Shown: piece by piece, positions 54,010 to 64,000 of the stretch
Layout of the letters: each line of letters opens with the position of its first letter
Position numbering within the stretch: the first letter of the stretch is position 1
From: Planctomycetota bacterium
GTDB lineage: Bacteria; Planctomycetota; UBA1135; UBA2386
Length of the DNA stretch: 64,000 nucleotides
Reading direction: 5' to 3'
Assembly (NCBI GenBank): GCA_028281765.1
Contig: JANQJF010000040.1
Location: forward strand, 1 to 64,000
The notes under the pieces: model-generated
The model's input: only the letters and a program-made list of their open reading frames with translations
What the model was told of the DNA's origin: nothing
Databases searched by the model: none
Program-made: the position numbers and the translations under genes

Positions 54010-55569
54010 GTGAACCAGCAGCACGAGCCGACGCACCGCCCGACCAACGCGCTGCTCTGGCTGGCGCTGATCTGCAGCGCTCTGCCGTTCTTGACGGCGA
54101 CCGTCGCACCCCTGTGCGACATGCCGAACCACCTCGCTCGGATCCACGTCCTCGCGAACTACGGTGAGGAGCGGATCTACAGCGACTTCTACACGATCGA
54201 TCTGCAGGTCCTGCCGAATCTCGCGCTCGACGCGATCGCGACGCCATTGGCCAAGCTCGTCGGTACCCCGATGGCCGGAACGCTGTTCCTGATCGGGACC
54301 GGGGTGATCACCGTGCTCGGCGCAGGATGGGTTGCTGCAGCGCAGTCCAGATCGGCCGGTGTAGCGGCCGCCCTGGCGGCCCTCTTCTTCCACACGATCG
54401 CGCTCGAGTATGGCTTGGTGAACTTCGTGTTCGGCTCGGGCTTCATGCTCCTGGCGTTCGGTGCTTGGATCGCCACTCGCGAGAGGTCGCCGTTTCTCCG
54501 CATCGCGGTCTCCGTGCCGTTCGCGACGCTTCTGTTCTTCACGCACCTCATGCCGCTCGCGTTCTACGCCGTACTAGTGTTCGCGTACGAGATGGCCCGC
54601 GCGAATCGTCGCGAGGGACTTCGAGAGCCCTTTCCCGCCGTCGCCGTCGCGACGGGAACCCAGTTCGTGATCCCGGCGGTTCTCTACCTCGGATTCAGCC
54701 CGACGCGAAGCGAGCTCGGCGGTTGGCAGTTCCCGTCGGCGGTCAAGAAGCTCTCGCAAATCGGCTCGACGTTCATGATCGGAGACGGCGTGGCCGATCT
54801 CGTGTTCAGCGCCGCCGTCGCCCTAGTCGCAGTCGTGATCGTGATCGTCGCTCGTCCGCGGTTCGGCCGCGGCGGGCTCGTCGCCCTTCTCGCACTCGCC
54901 GTCCTGTTCGCACTGACTCCACAGAGGACCGCGACAGCGGACAACATCAGCCTCCGGATTCCACCAGTGCTCGCGCTCGTCATCGCCGCGTTCGTCGAGC
55001 TGCGCCCGCGTTCGCGTCGGCTCGCGACACTCGCGACCACGCTCATCGCCGCGCTGTTGGTCGGGCGCACCGCGCAGATCTCGGTCAAGTGGTTGCGCGA
55101 AGCACCGGAGTACGACGCGATCCTCGAAGCCGCCAAGAAGATCCCGCCGGGCTCGACGCTGTTCACGCTGCGCGATCCGGAACACCGCGTACGAATCCGG
55201 CAGACCTGGCACCCACCGCTCGCGCACGCCGCGGGCCTCGCGATGCTCGAGCAGCCGCTTTGGCTTCCCCAACTGTTCGCCAACGACGGCCAGCAGCCTC
55301 TCGTGGTACGCTCCCCATCTCTGCTCGCGATGCGTATGCCGCGTGGCGACTTCATGCCGACCTACCACTCGCCCGTCGACTTTGCCGAGTGGCTGCGGGT
55401 GTTTCGCGAGCTGCACTCGGAGCGAGAGGTCTACTACCACTCCGCGGCGGGCGTCGCGCCGGTTTGCGTACTGCACGTTCACGGCACGCTCGCGGAGTCA
55501 CTGCCCACGCAAGGGCTGACCCTCCTGGGTAGTGGGTACCGCTGGAATCTCTGGCAGCTACCGCGCTGA
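54010..55569 (+). CDS. Polytopic membrane protein (GT-C-like)
   Basis: A 519-aa integral membrane protein (GTG start) with about ten hydrophobic segments up to residue 355, then an extracytoplasmic C-terminal domain of about 150 residues. The first loop contains CDMPNHLARIHVLANYG, the acidic first-loop pattern common to GT-C glycosyltransferases. The exact family is not recognised. It follows the radical SAM gene by 13 nt and is probably cotranscribed. Confidence 0.7.
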   Translation: MNQQHEPTHRPTNALLWLALICSALPFLTATVAPLCDMPNHLARIHVLANYGEERIYSDFYTIDLQVLPNLALDAIATPLAKLVGTPMAGTLFLIGTGVITVLGAGWVAAAQSRSAGVAAALAALFFHTIALEYGLVNFVFGSGFMLLAFGAWIATRERSPFLRIAVSVPFATLLFFTHLMPLAFYAVLVFAYEMARANRREGLREPFPAVAVATGTQFVIPAVLYLGFSPTRSELGGWQFPSAVKKLSQIGSTFMIGDGVADLVFSAAVALVAVVIVIVARPRFGRGGLVALLALAVLFALTPQRTATADNISLRIPPVLALVIAAFVELRPRSRRLATLATTLIAALLVGRTAQISVKWLREAPEYDAILEAAKKIPPGSTLFTLRDPEHRVRIRQTWHPPLAHAAGLAMLEQPLWLPQLFANDGQQPLVVRSPSLLAMRMPRGDFMPTYHSPVDFAEWLRVFRELHSEREVYYHSAAGVAPVCVLHVHGTLAESLPTQGLTLLGSGYRWNLWQLPR

Positions 55570-55581
55570 GCGCATCGGGCG

Positions 55582-56319
55582 TTACGCCGCCTTGCGCACG
55601 CGCTTCGGCTTCTGCACTTTCTTGTCACTGCGCCGCTCGTACAGCAGCACGCTGCCGACCGCTCCCATCGCGGCCGCCGCGCCGATCGCGCCGTAGTGCA
55701 ACGGGTGACCCGAACCCCGGGTCAGGAGCTGCTGCACCGGCTCGAACTGCACCGCGAACCAGCCGATCGCGAGGATCGGCGCGCCGATCGCGACGAACGC
55801 CGGTACGATCAGCACCGGGATCATGACCGTCACGCGGCTGCGCCAGTGCCACACGAGGTACGCCGCGATGACCGCCGCCGTCAGGCCGGCGCCACCCATC
55901 GCGGGCGTGTCGTCGTCGGGCACGAGGAACAGGTGCGTCACGCCCGCCGTGAGGATCGCGAGTAGCGCGAACAGCCCGAAGCGCAGCGAGCCCGCGCGGC
56001 TCTCGAGGCGTCCACCGAACGACCACAAGAACACGGTATTGAACAGCATGCCGACGGCGCCGAAGTGCACGCCCGCGTGCGCGACGAGCGGCACGATTCC
56101 GTCGCCAAAGGCAGCTCGCAGCTCTTCACGCCCGAACGAGAACTCCCGCAGCGCGTACAGCGCGTCGTACGGACGCAACCCACACGTCTCTTGGATGGCG
56201 GCCACCTGGTCCGCCGGGAGCTGCCAATGCAGCACGTGCACCGTCACCCAGCACACCATGAGGCCGACCGTGAACGGGCAGAAGCGCCGCGCTCCCTGGT
56301 CGTCCCGGTACGGAATCAG
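55582..56319 (-). CDS. Rhomboid-family pseudoprotease, probable CTG start
   Basis: A 245-aa membrane protein with six hydrophobic segments. Rhomboid landmarks are present: GVHFGAVGMLFNTVFLW, FGGRLESRAG and an AMGGAGLTAAVIAAY segment in the position of the catalytic GxSG, where Ser is replaced by Ala; a His in HYGAIGAAAA remains. It is thus likely inactive. No ATG, GTG or TTG fits: the reading LIPYRDDQGARR begins with CTG at 56319, which overlaps the spoVR stop as CTGA and has AGGAG 8 nt upstream. Related proteins typically start MIP-R-DD. Last gene of the prkA operon. Confidence 0.72.
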   Translation of the reverse strand: MIPYRDDQGARRFCPFTVGLMVCWVTVHVLHWQLPADQVAAIQETCGLRPYDALYALREFSFGREELRAAFGDGIVPLVAHAGVHFGAVGMLFNTVFLWSFGGRLESRAGSLRFGLFALLAILTAGVTHLFLVPDDDTPAMGGAGLTAAVIAAYLVWHWRSRVTVMIPVLIVPAFVAIGAPILAIGWFAVQFEPVQQLLTRGSGHPLHYGAIGAAAAMGAVGSVLLYERRSDKKVQKPKRVRKAA

Positions 56320-57848
56320 TCGTCTGTCTCCTGCGTGCCGATCACCTCGACGTCGGGTTTCGACGCGGCGACTTCGCGCATTTGCGCTTCCTTGCCATCG
56401 AACGACAGCAGCTGCGGCTTGCCCTCGTCCCGCGTCTCGATGTGGACCGGCCGCCCCCACAACTCGTGGAGATACTTCAGCGTCTGTGACGCGTAGTCGA
56501 ACTGGAGGTCGACACCGGCCCAGTCGTGGAAGAGATACAGCTCGCCACGGTTCTGGTAGTTCGCGTCGACGACCTCGATGATCGGGTTGCCGAAGTTCGT
56601 CAGCGCGTTCAGCAGCGACTTCTTCACTTTGGTGTAGTCGCGGTCGACGATCTCCATCTGCCCGGTCGCCTGATTGACGCCGTAGACGAACATCTTCTGC
56701 TGCTCGGCGAACTCCTCGTTCACGAATTCGTCGATGAACGAGATGTCGTTGTAGATCTTGCGAACCTGGAAGACCTTCTCGCGGCCCTGGTTCGTCGGCC
56801 TGTTCCAGTTGCGGCGCTCCTCGGCGTCTTCACAGCTGAAGTAGTCGATGCCGAACTTGCCCTTGTTCCAGCGGTCTTCGATGTCGCGGAACAGCTCGAC
56901 GCCGAGCTTGTACGGGTTGACCTGACCCGGCTGCGTCGACAGCGTGCCGGAGTGCGCGTCGCAGTAGCTGATGATCTCGGATGCGTCGACGAGGTGCCGA
57001 CACATCATCGTCGAGTGCCAGAACACCGCCCAGCCCTCGTTCATGATCTTGGTCATGCCCTGCGGCGCGAAGTAGTAGGCCTCCTCGCGAAGCAGCGCCA
57101 GCACGTCCTGCTGCCACGACTGCAGCGGTGCGTTCTCGAGCAAGAACTTCAGCACGTCCCGCTGCGGCCGCGCCGGGTAGCGCATGTTCTGCTCGCGCGC
57201 CTTCTCCGCATCCTCCCGCTGCTGCTCGAGAAACTCGGGCGGGTTGATGTAGCGGTCCATGTAGTCCTTGGCCTGGAGCTTGTGGACCTTGCCTTCGTCT
57301 CCGCCTCCCGACTGAGCCGGTGCATCGCCTTCGTCGCGCTTGATGAACGGCGAATAGATGTCGATCAGGTTGTCCAAGGACTGCACGCGATCGATGAAGT
57401 CCTCGACGACTCCGACCCCGTACTTGTCCATGTAGCGACGAATCCGCGCGCCGTGATTCGCCATGATGTCCATCATCTTGCGCGACGTCTTCGAGAACCA
57501 CGCGTTGTTCTTGAAGAAGTCACAGTGGCCGTAGACGTGGGCCATGACGAGCTTCTGATCGGTCAGCGAGTTGCTGCGCATCAGGTACGCGTAGCAAGGA
57601 TCGTTGTTGATCACGAGCTCATAGATCTTCGACAGGCCGTACGCGTAGCTCTTCGCGAGCTGTTCATACTCCATGCCGAAGCGCCAGTGCGGGTAGCGCG
57701 TCGGGAACCCGCCGTACGCCGCGATCATGTTGAGCTCGTCGGCGTCGACGAGCTCGAAGATCACTTCGTAGAAGTCGAGACCGTAGTTGGCGGCGAGCTC
57801 TCGCGTCTCGTCGCGGATCTTGGCGAGCTCTGGCGTCAGGTTGCCCAT
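56316..57848 (-). CDS. SpoVR family protein
   Basis: A 510-aa cytoplasmic protein of the SpoVR/YcgB family, of unknown biochemistry, needed for spore cortex formation in Bacillus and part of a stress module in enterobacteria. Motifs: YGLDFYEVIFELVDADELN near the N-terminus, FPTRYPHWRFGMEYE, KIYELVINNDPCYAYL, MAHVYGHCDFFKNN and MTKIMNEGWAVFWHS. Length is typical. It overlaps yeaH by one base (TGATG) and the following rhomboid homologue by four. Confidence 0.95.
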   Translation of the reverse strand: MGNLTPELAKIRDETRELAANYGLDFYEVIFELVDADELNMIAAYGGFPTRYPHWRFGMEYEQLAKSYAYGLSKIYELVINNDPCYAYLMRSNSLTDQKLVMAHVYGHCDFFKNNAWFSKTSRKMMDIMANHGARIRRYMDKYGVGVVEDFIDRVQSLDNLIDIYSPFIKRDEGDAPAQSGGGDEGKVHKLQAKDYMDRYINPPEFLEQQREDAEKAREQNMRYPARPQRDVLKFLLENAPLQSWQQDVLALLREEAYYFAPQGMTKIMNEGWAVFWHSTMMCRHLVDASEIISYCDAHSGTLSTQPGQVNPYKLGVELFRDIEDRWNKGKFGIDYFSCEDAEERRNWNRPTNQGREKVFQVRKIYNDISFIDEFVNEEFAEQQKMFVYGVNQATGQMEIVDRDYTKVKKSLLNALTNFGNPIIEVVDANYQNRGELYLFHDWAGVDLQFDYASQTLKYLHELWGRPVHIETRDEGKPQLLSFDGKEAQMREVAASKPDVEVIGTQETDD

Positions 57849-58945
57849 CAGCGCCCCTTGCCGAGGAAGGCTTTGATCGACGGCAGGATGCCGTCACGAT
57901 CGAGAATGTCGGTCGTCACGAGCTTCTCCTCACCGGAGAAGAAGCGGTCGAGATCCTTCTTGAACTGACCGGAGCCGTAGGCGCTCTTGACCTGGCCGTA
58001 CGCGAACTGGTTCGACATCGGGATGATCGAGCCCTTGAGCAGCTCGACGCATCGCTCCGTATCACGCGACGACCAGTTGTCGCCGTCCGAGAAGTGGAAC
58101 GGATAGATGTTCCACTCGTCGGCCGGATACTTGTCCTCGATCAGCTGGAGGCACAGCTCGTACGCCGACGAGATTTTGGTGCCCCCGGACTCGCGGAGGT
58201 GGAAGAACGTGTGCTGGTCGACGATATGCGCCGCCGCGTCGTGAACGATGTAGGCGACCTCGAGGTTCTTGTATTGGCTGCGCAGCCACGTATCGATCCA
58301 GAAGGCTTCGATCCGGACGATCTCCTTCTGCTCACGTCCCATCGAGCCCGACACGTCCATCATGTAGATCACGGCGGCCGCGGCCTGCGGCTCCTCCCGC
58401 GTCTTCATGTAGCGGTAGCGGTGATCTTCCTTGATCGGGACGACGACCGGATTCTCCGGGTCGTAGCTCCCGGTCGCGATCTGCCGCTTGAGCGCTTGCC
58501 GGAACGTGCGCTTGAAGTGCCGCAGGCTCTGCGGCCCGACCTTGCTGATGCCGGTGAAGCGTGTCGCCGACGACTTGATGACCTGCTTGCCGCGGGCCTC
58601 GATGTTCGGCAGCTCGAGCTCTTCGCCGAGGATCTTCGCGAGGTCGTCGATGCTGACGTCGACTTCGAGGGTGTGTTGACCCTCGTTCTCCCCTGCCTGA
58701 CCTTCACCCTCGCCCTGCCCCTGGACGGGATCACCCTCGTCACCCTCGCCCTGCCCGACGCCGCCCTTCTGATTCTTGCCGTACCGGAACTTGGGCAGCT
58801 GGATCTGCGGCAGTGGGATGCTGACGTACTTGTCGCCCTGCTTCCCGAGCATCTCGCCCGACGTGACGTACTTCTTCAGGTCACCTTTGATGCGCCCGCG
58901 CACGATGTCGCGAAACCGCGTGTGGTCTTGGTCGATCTTGCGCAC
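57848..58945 (-). CDS. YeaH/YhbH family (DUF444) VWA-like protein
   Basis: A 365-aa protein of the UPF0229 family encoded with prkA and spoVR in many bacteria; molecular role not settled. The GTG at 58945 gives [20 protein letters not shown], the family's N-terminus, with GGGGGAG 4 nt upstream. A Gly/Glu-rich low-complexity linker spans about residues 65-95. The C-terminal half is a von Willebrand A-like domain with MMDVSGSMG (MIDAS) and [15 protein letters not shown]. It starts 23 nt after prkA. Confidence 0.94.
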   Translation of the reverse strand: MRKIDQDHTRFRDIVRGRIKGDLKKYVTSGEMLGKQGDKYVSIPLPQIQLPKFRYGKNQKGGVGQGEGDEGDPVQGQGEGEGQAGENEGQHTLEVDVSIDDLAKILGEELELPNIEARGKQVIKSSATRFTGISKVGPQSLRHFKRTFRQALKRQIATGSYDPENPVVVPIKEDHRYRYMKTREEPQAAAAVIYMMDVSGSMGREQKEIVRIEAFWIDTWLRSQYKNLEVAYIVHDAAAHIVDQHTFFHLRESGGTKISSAYELCLQLIEDKYPADEWNIYPFHFSDGDNWSSRDTERCVELLKGSIIPMSNQFAYGQVKSAYGSGQFKKDLDRFFSGEEKLVTTDILDRDGILPSIKAFLGKGR

Positions 58946-58968
58946 GACGCTCCCCCCCGGGTATCGGG

Positions 58969-61002
<2,034 letters not shown>

Positions 61003-61165
61003 GTGTTGTACCCGCAGCTTGTTGGGGCGACGTTACAACGGCCTCTAGCTCCGTCGCCCGTCTCTGTTGCCCCCATCGTATCGGCATTTTCACCACGGAT
61101 CCTGAAGAATCCGCGGGGCCGGCGGTCCGCTCCACCGAGGAATTCCAACCGCCTTCGCGCGTTGG

Positions 61166-61171
61166 TAGGCT
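61166..61171 (+). promoter_or_regulatory. Candidate -10 element, M28 peptidase operon
   Basis: TAGGCT, 6 nt before the ATG at 61178, with no Shine-Dalgarno between. Confidence 0.5.
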
Positions 61172-61177
61172 TCGGAC

Positions 61178-62188
61178 ATGTCCACGCCAAGGATCCTCTT
61201 CACCACCGCAGCCGTCGTCGCGGCAGTCGCGACGCTCTTCAGTCTGAAGGGTTGCGACTCCGGTCCGACAAAGACGTGGACCGGACCGGTCGACGGTGAG
61301 AAGGCGTTCACACACGCGAAGGCCATGGTCGGATTCGGGCCACGCCCGTCCGGCTCACCGGCCTTGCAGAAGAACGTGGACTACATCCGCGCCGAACTCA
61401 AGAAACTCGAGCTCGAGCTCAACGTGCAAGAGTTCACCGACGACGAGTTCGCACCCGGCGTCACGTTCCGCAACCTGTGGACGGTGATTCCGGGCACGGA
61501 TCCGAAGAACCGCACGATGGTCGTGTGCGCGCACTACGACACGAAGAAGACCTCGGGTCACGCGGACCCCAAGCAGAACTTCCACTTCGTCGGCGCGATG
61601 GACGGCGCAGGCGGTTCCGGACTCCTGCTCGAACTCGCACGCATCCTCAAGGACCGCAAGAACAAGCCGAACATCTGGCTCGTCTGGTTCGACGGCGAGG
61701 AATCGATCCCGTTCAAGTGGGACGACGACCGCGCGCTGTTCGGCAGCCGCAAGTTCGCGGAGAAGATGTCGGACGAGAAAGTGCTCCCCAAGTCCCTCGT
61801 GCTCTTCGACTTGATCGGCGCCAAGGATTGGAAGGTCGACCGTGACCTTCACTCGACGAAGGACATGAACAAGATCTTCGAGGCCGCAGGCGAGAAGATG
61901 GGTCAGAAGGAGCGCATGTTCCAGTTCTTCCAGCGCGACCTGGTCGACGACCACCGGCCGTTCGGCAAGAAGGGCGTACGCGTCATCGACCTGATCGACT
62001 TCCGCTGGCGCACGCAGTTCGACCGGCGCCAGCACCGCGACACGAGGACTCCGGCCGAGGACGAGTACGTCCGCTGGTGGCACACGCCCGAAGACGACAT
62101 CCACAACATGTCCGCGCTGTCGCTCGACTTCTTCGGCAACCTGTTCATGACCGCGCTGCCCGAGCTCGAGAAGAAGTTCTACAATTGA
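61178..62188 (+). CDS. M28 peptidase / glutaminyl-cyclase-like lipoprotein (copy 1)
   Basis: A 336-aa lipoprotein (lipobox SLKGC near residue 28) of the M28 zinc aminopeptidase family, branch resembling glutaminyl-peptide cyclotransferases. Metal and active-site motifs are VVCAHYDTK (His, Asp), FVGAMDGAGGSGLLLEL (Asp), DGEESIPF (Glu-Glu) and DDHRPFGKKGVRV (last His). TAGGCT ends 6 nt before the ATG. The stop overlaps the start of a paralogue (TTGA), giving a tandem pair. Expected to act on peptides outside the cytoplasm. Confidence 0.9.
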   Translation: MSTPRILFTTAAVVAAVATLFSLKGCDSGPTKTWTGPVDGEKAFTHAKAMVGFGPRPSGSPALQKNVDYIRAELKKLELELNVQEFTDDEFAPGVTFRNLWTVIPGTDPKNRTMVVCAHYDTKKTSGHADPKQNFHFVGAMDGAGGSGLLLELARILKDRKNKPNIWLVWFDGEESIPFKWDDDRALFGSRKFAEKMSDEKVLPKSLVLFDLIGAKDWKVDRDLHSTKDMNKIFEAAGEKMGQKERMFQFFQRDLVDDHRPFGKKGVRVIDLIDFRWRTQFDRRQHRDTRTPAEDEYVRWWHTPEDDIHNMSALSLDFFGNLFMTALPELEKKFYN

Positions 62189-63183
62189 AAGGCAGCGCAG
62201 CGTTTCTCGCGGTCGGCCTGCTTGCCAGCGCGTGCTGGTTCGGCCGCACCGACGGCGGCGAGCAACCGCCGACGACGCCGATCGCCGCTGTGGCGGTCCC
62301 GGCGGACCTCGGCCAGCGCGCATACGAGCACGTCGCCCGACTCGTCGCGTTCGGCCCACGGCACACGGGCTCGAAGGGCTGGAAGAGCGCCGTCGAATAC
62401 GTCGGCAGTGAGCTCGTCAAGCTCGGCCTGACCCCGAACTTCGACACGTGGGTCGATCCGAACGAGAACATGCAGTTCACGAACGTGTCGACGACGATCC
62501 CCGGTCGCCGCCCCGAGCGCATCGTGATCGGCTGCCACCACGACACGAAGAACACGACCGGCCACTCCCACGCCGCACACAACTTCGAGTTCGTCGGCGC
62601 GAACGACTCCGGGAGCGGCGTCGCGGCGCTCCTGGCCCTCGCGTCCGAGCTGCGCGACCGTCGTTGCGAGTCGACGATCGAGCTCGTGTTCTTCGACGGC
62701 GAGGAGAGCATCCCGTTCGACTGGGACATCACGCGTGCTCTGTTCGGCTCACGCCATTACGTCGAAGAGCACAAGCGGCGCATCCTCAGCGGATCCGACG
62801 AGGCTCCGATTCGTGCGTTCGTCCTCCTCGACATGGTCGGCGCAAAGGACCTGCAGATCGATCGCGAGAGCAAGTCGGACCCGCGCCTTCAAACCATCGT
62901 GTTCCGCGCCGCGAAAGCCTGCGGCCACGAGGCGCTGTTCTTCCGGAACGAGCTCGCGGTAACGGACGATCACGTGCCGTTTCTCGACGCGGGTATCCCG
63001 GCCATCGACCTGATCGACATCTACGACAATCCGGAGTGGCACACCCCGGACGACACCCTCGACACGATCTCGGCCGAGAGCCTGCACAAGGTCTTGGAAG
63101 TCGTGCTCACCGCGCTCCCCGAGATCGAACGACAGTTCGTTCTCGAACGTCCGCGCCTGGTCCTGCCCCCGGAGCCGAAGTGA
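62185..63183 (+). CDS. M28 peptidase / glutaminyl-cyclase-like lipoprotein (copy 2)
   Basis: A 332-aa paralogue of copy 1, starting with TTG inside a TTGA overlap with the previous stop. The TTG yields MKGSAAFLAVGLLASAC, a clean lipoprotein signal, whereas any earlier start would be unrelated sequence. Motifs: IGCHHDTKNTTGH, FVGANDSGSGVAAL, DGEESIPFDWD and TDDHVPFLDAGIPAIDL. Copy 2 has the more usual D-S-G-S-G metal loop, so the two may differ in activity. Its end overlaps the next gene by GTGA. Confidence 0.88.
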   Translation: MKGSAAFLAVGLLASACWFGRTDGGEQPPTTPIAAVAVPADLGQRAYEHVARLVAFGPRHTGSKGWKSAVEYVGSELVKLGLTPNFDTWVDPNENMQFTNVSTTIPGRRPERIVIGCHHDTKNTTGHSHAAHNFEFVGANDSGSGVAALLALASELRDRRCESTIELVFFDGEESIPFDWDITRALFGSRHYVEEHKRRILSGSDEAPIRAFVLLDMVGAKDLQIDRESKSDPRLQTIVFRAAKACGHEALFFRNELAVTDDHVPFLDAGIPAIDLIDIYDNPEWHTPDDTLDTISAESLHKVLEVVLTALPEIERQFVLERPRLVLPPEPK

Positions 63184-63986
63184 CCGCGTCCCAGACCGGA
63201 CTGTTCGCAGAGCGAGGGACCCGACGCGTCCACTACGTGGATCACGGGGAGGGCGCGCCGCTGATCCTCGTTCCCGGCCTGGGCGGAGGCGCCCGTGCCT
63301 TCGGCACCCTGCCGCGACGCTTCGCGCGGAACGGGTTCCGCTGCCTGAGCGTCGACCCCGTCGGCATGGCACCGTCCAGCGAACTGCCGGGGCGATTCGA
63401 CTTCGACGAGGCGGCGGACGACGTGATCGCCACGCTCGACGCCACGGGCATCGAGCGCTGCACGCTCGTCGGGACCTCGCTCGGCGGAAAGGTCGCACTG
63501 ACCGCGACGCATCGCCACCCGAGCCGCGTCGACCGCCTCGTCATGCTCGCGTCGAGCGCGATCACGACCCAGCGGGCGCGGCGGGTGTACCGCTTCTTCG
63601 AGGTCGTCGCGGACCGCCTCAACCCGGCCGAGTTCGCGGACGCTGTCGCGCCGTTCTTGTTCGGCCGCACCTTCCACCATGAACGCCCCGCGGTCGTCGA
63701 CGACATCGTGCGAGCGACGCGACCGACGTCGGCCGTCCGCTCCCTGATGATCGAGCAAGCCCGCGCGCTCCAGAAGTTCGACGGGAGCGCCGCGGCGACG
63801 TCCGTGTCCGTTCCGACGCTGTGCGTCGCCGGTGCCGAGGACACGCTGACCGCGATCGACGAGATCGAGGAGACGCAGCGCCTGTTCCCGAACGCGCGCT
63901 ACCTGAAGGTCGAGGGCGCAGGCCACACGCTGCTGCTCGAGAGCCCGCGCGTGTTCGACGAGGTGTGCGCGTTCGCGCGCTCCTGA
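63180..63986 (+). CDS. Alpha/beta hydrolase
   Basis: A 268-aa cytoplasmic alpha/beta hydrolase with GTG start overlapping the previous stop (GTGA). Motifs: LILVPGLGGGAR (oxyanion HG-like strand), VGTSLGGKVALTA with nucleophile Ser in GTSLGG, CVAGAEDTLTAID (acid) and EGAGHTLLLESP (His). The catalytic triad is complete. Substrate cannot be told. Being coupled to two extracytoplasmic peptidases, it may process a related small molecule. The gene ends 14 nt before the window does. Confidence 0.88.
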   Translation: MTASQTGLFAERGTRRVHYVDHGEGAPLILVPGLGGGARAFGTLPRRFARNGFRCLSVDPVGMAPSSELPGRFDFDEAADDVIATLDATGIERCTLVGTSLGGKVALTATHRHPSRVDRLVMLASSAITTQRARRVYRFFEVVADRLNPAEFADAVAPFLFGRTFHHERPAVVDDIVRATRPTSAVRSLMIEQARALQKFDGSAAATSVSVPTLCVAGAEDTLTAIDEIEETQRLFPNARYLKVEGAGHTLLLESPRVFDEVCAFARS

Positions 63987-64000
63987 GCGCCAAGGCGCGG

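Noticed and set aside
61003-61177. Promoter for prkA
   Set aside because: TACAAC lies only 2 nt before the ATG and no well-spaced -35 could be paired with it, so no site is called.

Overview
The window is GC-rich (about two thirds G+C), almost entirely coding, and most consistent with a chromosome segment of a planctomycete. This is inferred from content: an ECF sigma factor translationally coupled to a membrane Ser/Thr kinase, a second sigma/anti-sigma pair, a sigma factor fused to an extracytoplasmic region, many exported carboxypeptidase-regulatory-like, FG-GAP, CotH and HEAT proteins, a double-length UvrA and a class II (B12-dependent) ribonucleotide reductase. No rRNA, tRNA, CRISPR array, insertion sequence, phage gene or attachment site was found. 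Long open frames antisense to the real genes are artefacts of high third-position GC.

Layout. 0-8 kb: HEAT-repeat lipoprotein, TolC-type outer-membrane protein, a coupled ECF sigma/anti-sigma pair, then an overlapping set encoding a degenerate S26-like membrane protein, ThiL and TsaE. 8-15 kb: YkgJ-type Cys-cluster protein, ThiE, and a 1953-aa UvrA with four ATPase sites. 15-24 kb: SGNH hydrolase, exported esterase, two coupled exported proteins, and a sigma/kinase/methyltransferase operon with 4-nt and 1-nt overlaps; then an exported GyrI-like protein broken by one base. 24-39 kb: surface and signalling region with three carboxypeptidase-regulatory-like proteins (one fused to an ECF sigma factor), a CotH-ankyrin fusion, lone ExbD, Lys/Arg-rich exported protein, FG-GAP protein, inositol-phosphatase-family enzyme and DacB-type PBP. 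40-45 kb: nrdJ behind a 529-bp region holding a pair of NrdR boxes and a structured leader. 45-56 kb: GT-C-like membrane proteins, an Ig-like metalloprotease lipoprotein, an unusual transcription-factor-like protein built from RNA-polymerase-like modules, and a radical SAM/SPASM protein. 56-61 kb: prkA-yeaH-spoVR stress operon ending in a rhomboid homologue without its catalytic serine. 61-64 kb: two tandem M28 peptidases and an alpha/beta hydrolase, coupled by 4-nt overlaps.

How the genes work together. ThiE and ThiL catalyse consecutive thiamine steps. NrdJ appears NrdR-controlled. PrkA, YeaH and SpoVR form the conserved yeaGH-ycgB-like module. Three sigma factors of different wiring (soluble with anti-sigma, kinase-coupled, membrane-fused) suggest heavy envelope-linked control. 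Many genes carry a TAnnnT -10-like hexamer ending only 6-11 nt before the start codon and no clear Shine-Dalgarno, suggesting leaderless or near-leaderless mRNAs; this signal also supports several GTG and internal start choices. Genes inside operons are joined instead by ATGA, GTGA, TTGA, CTGA or TGATG overlaps.
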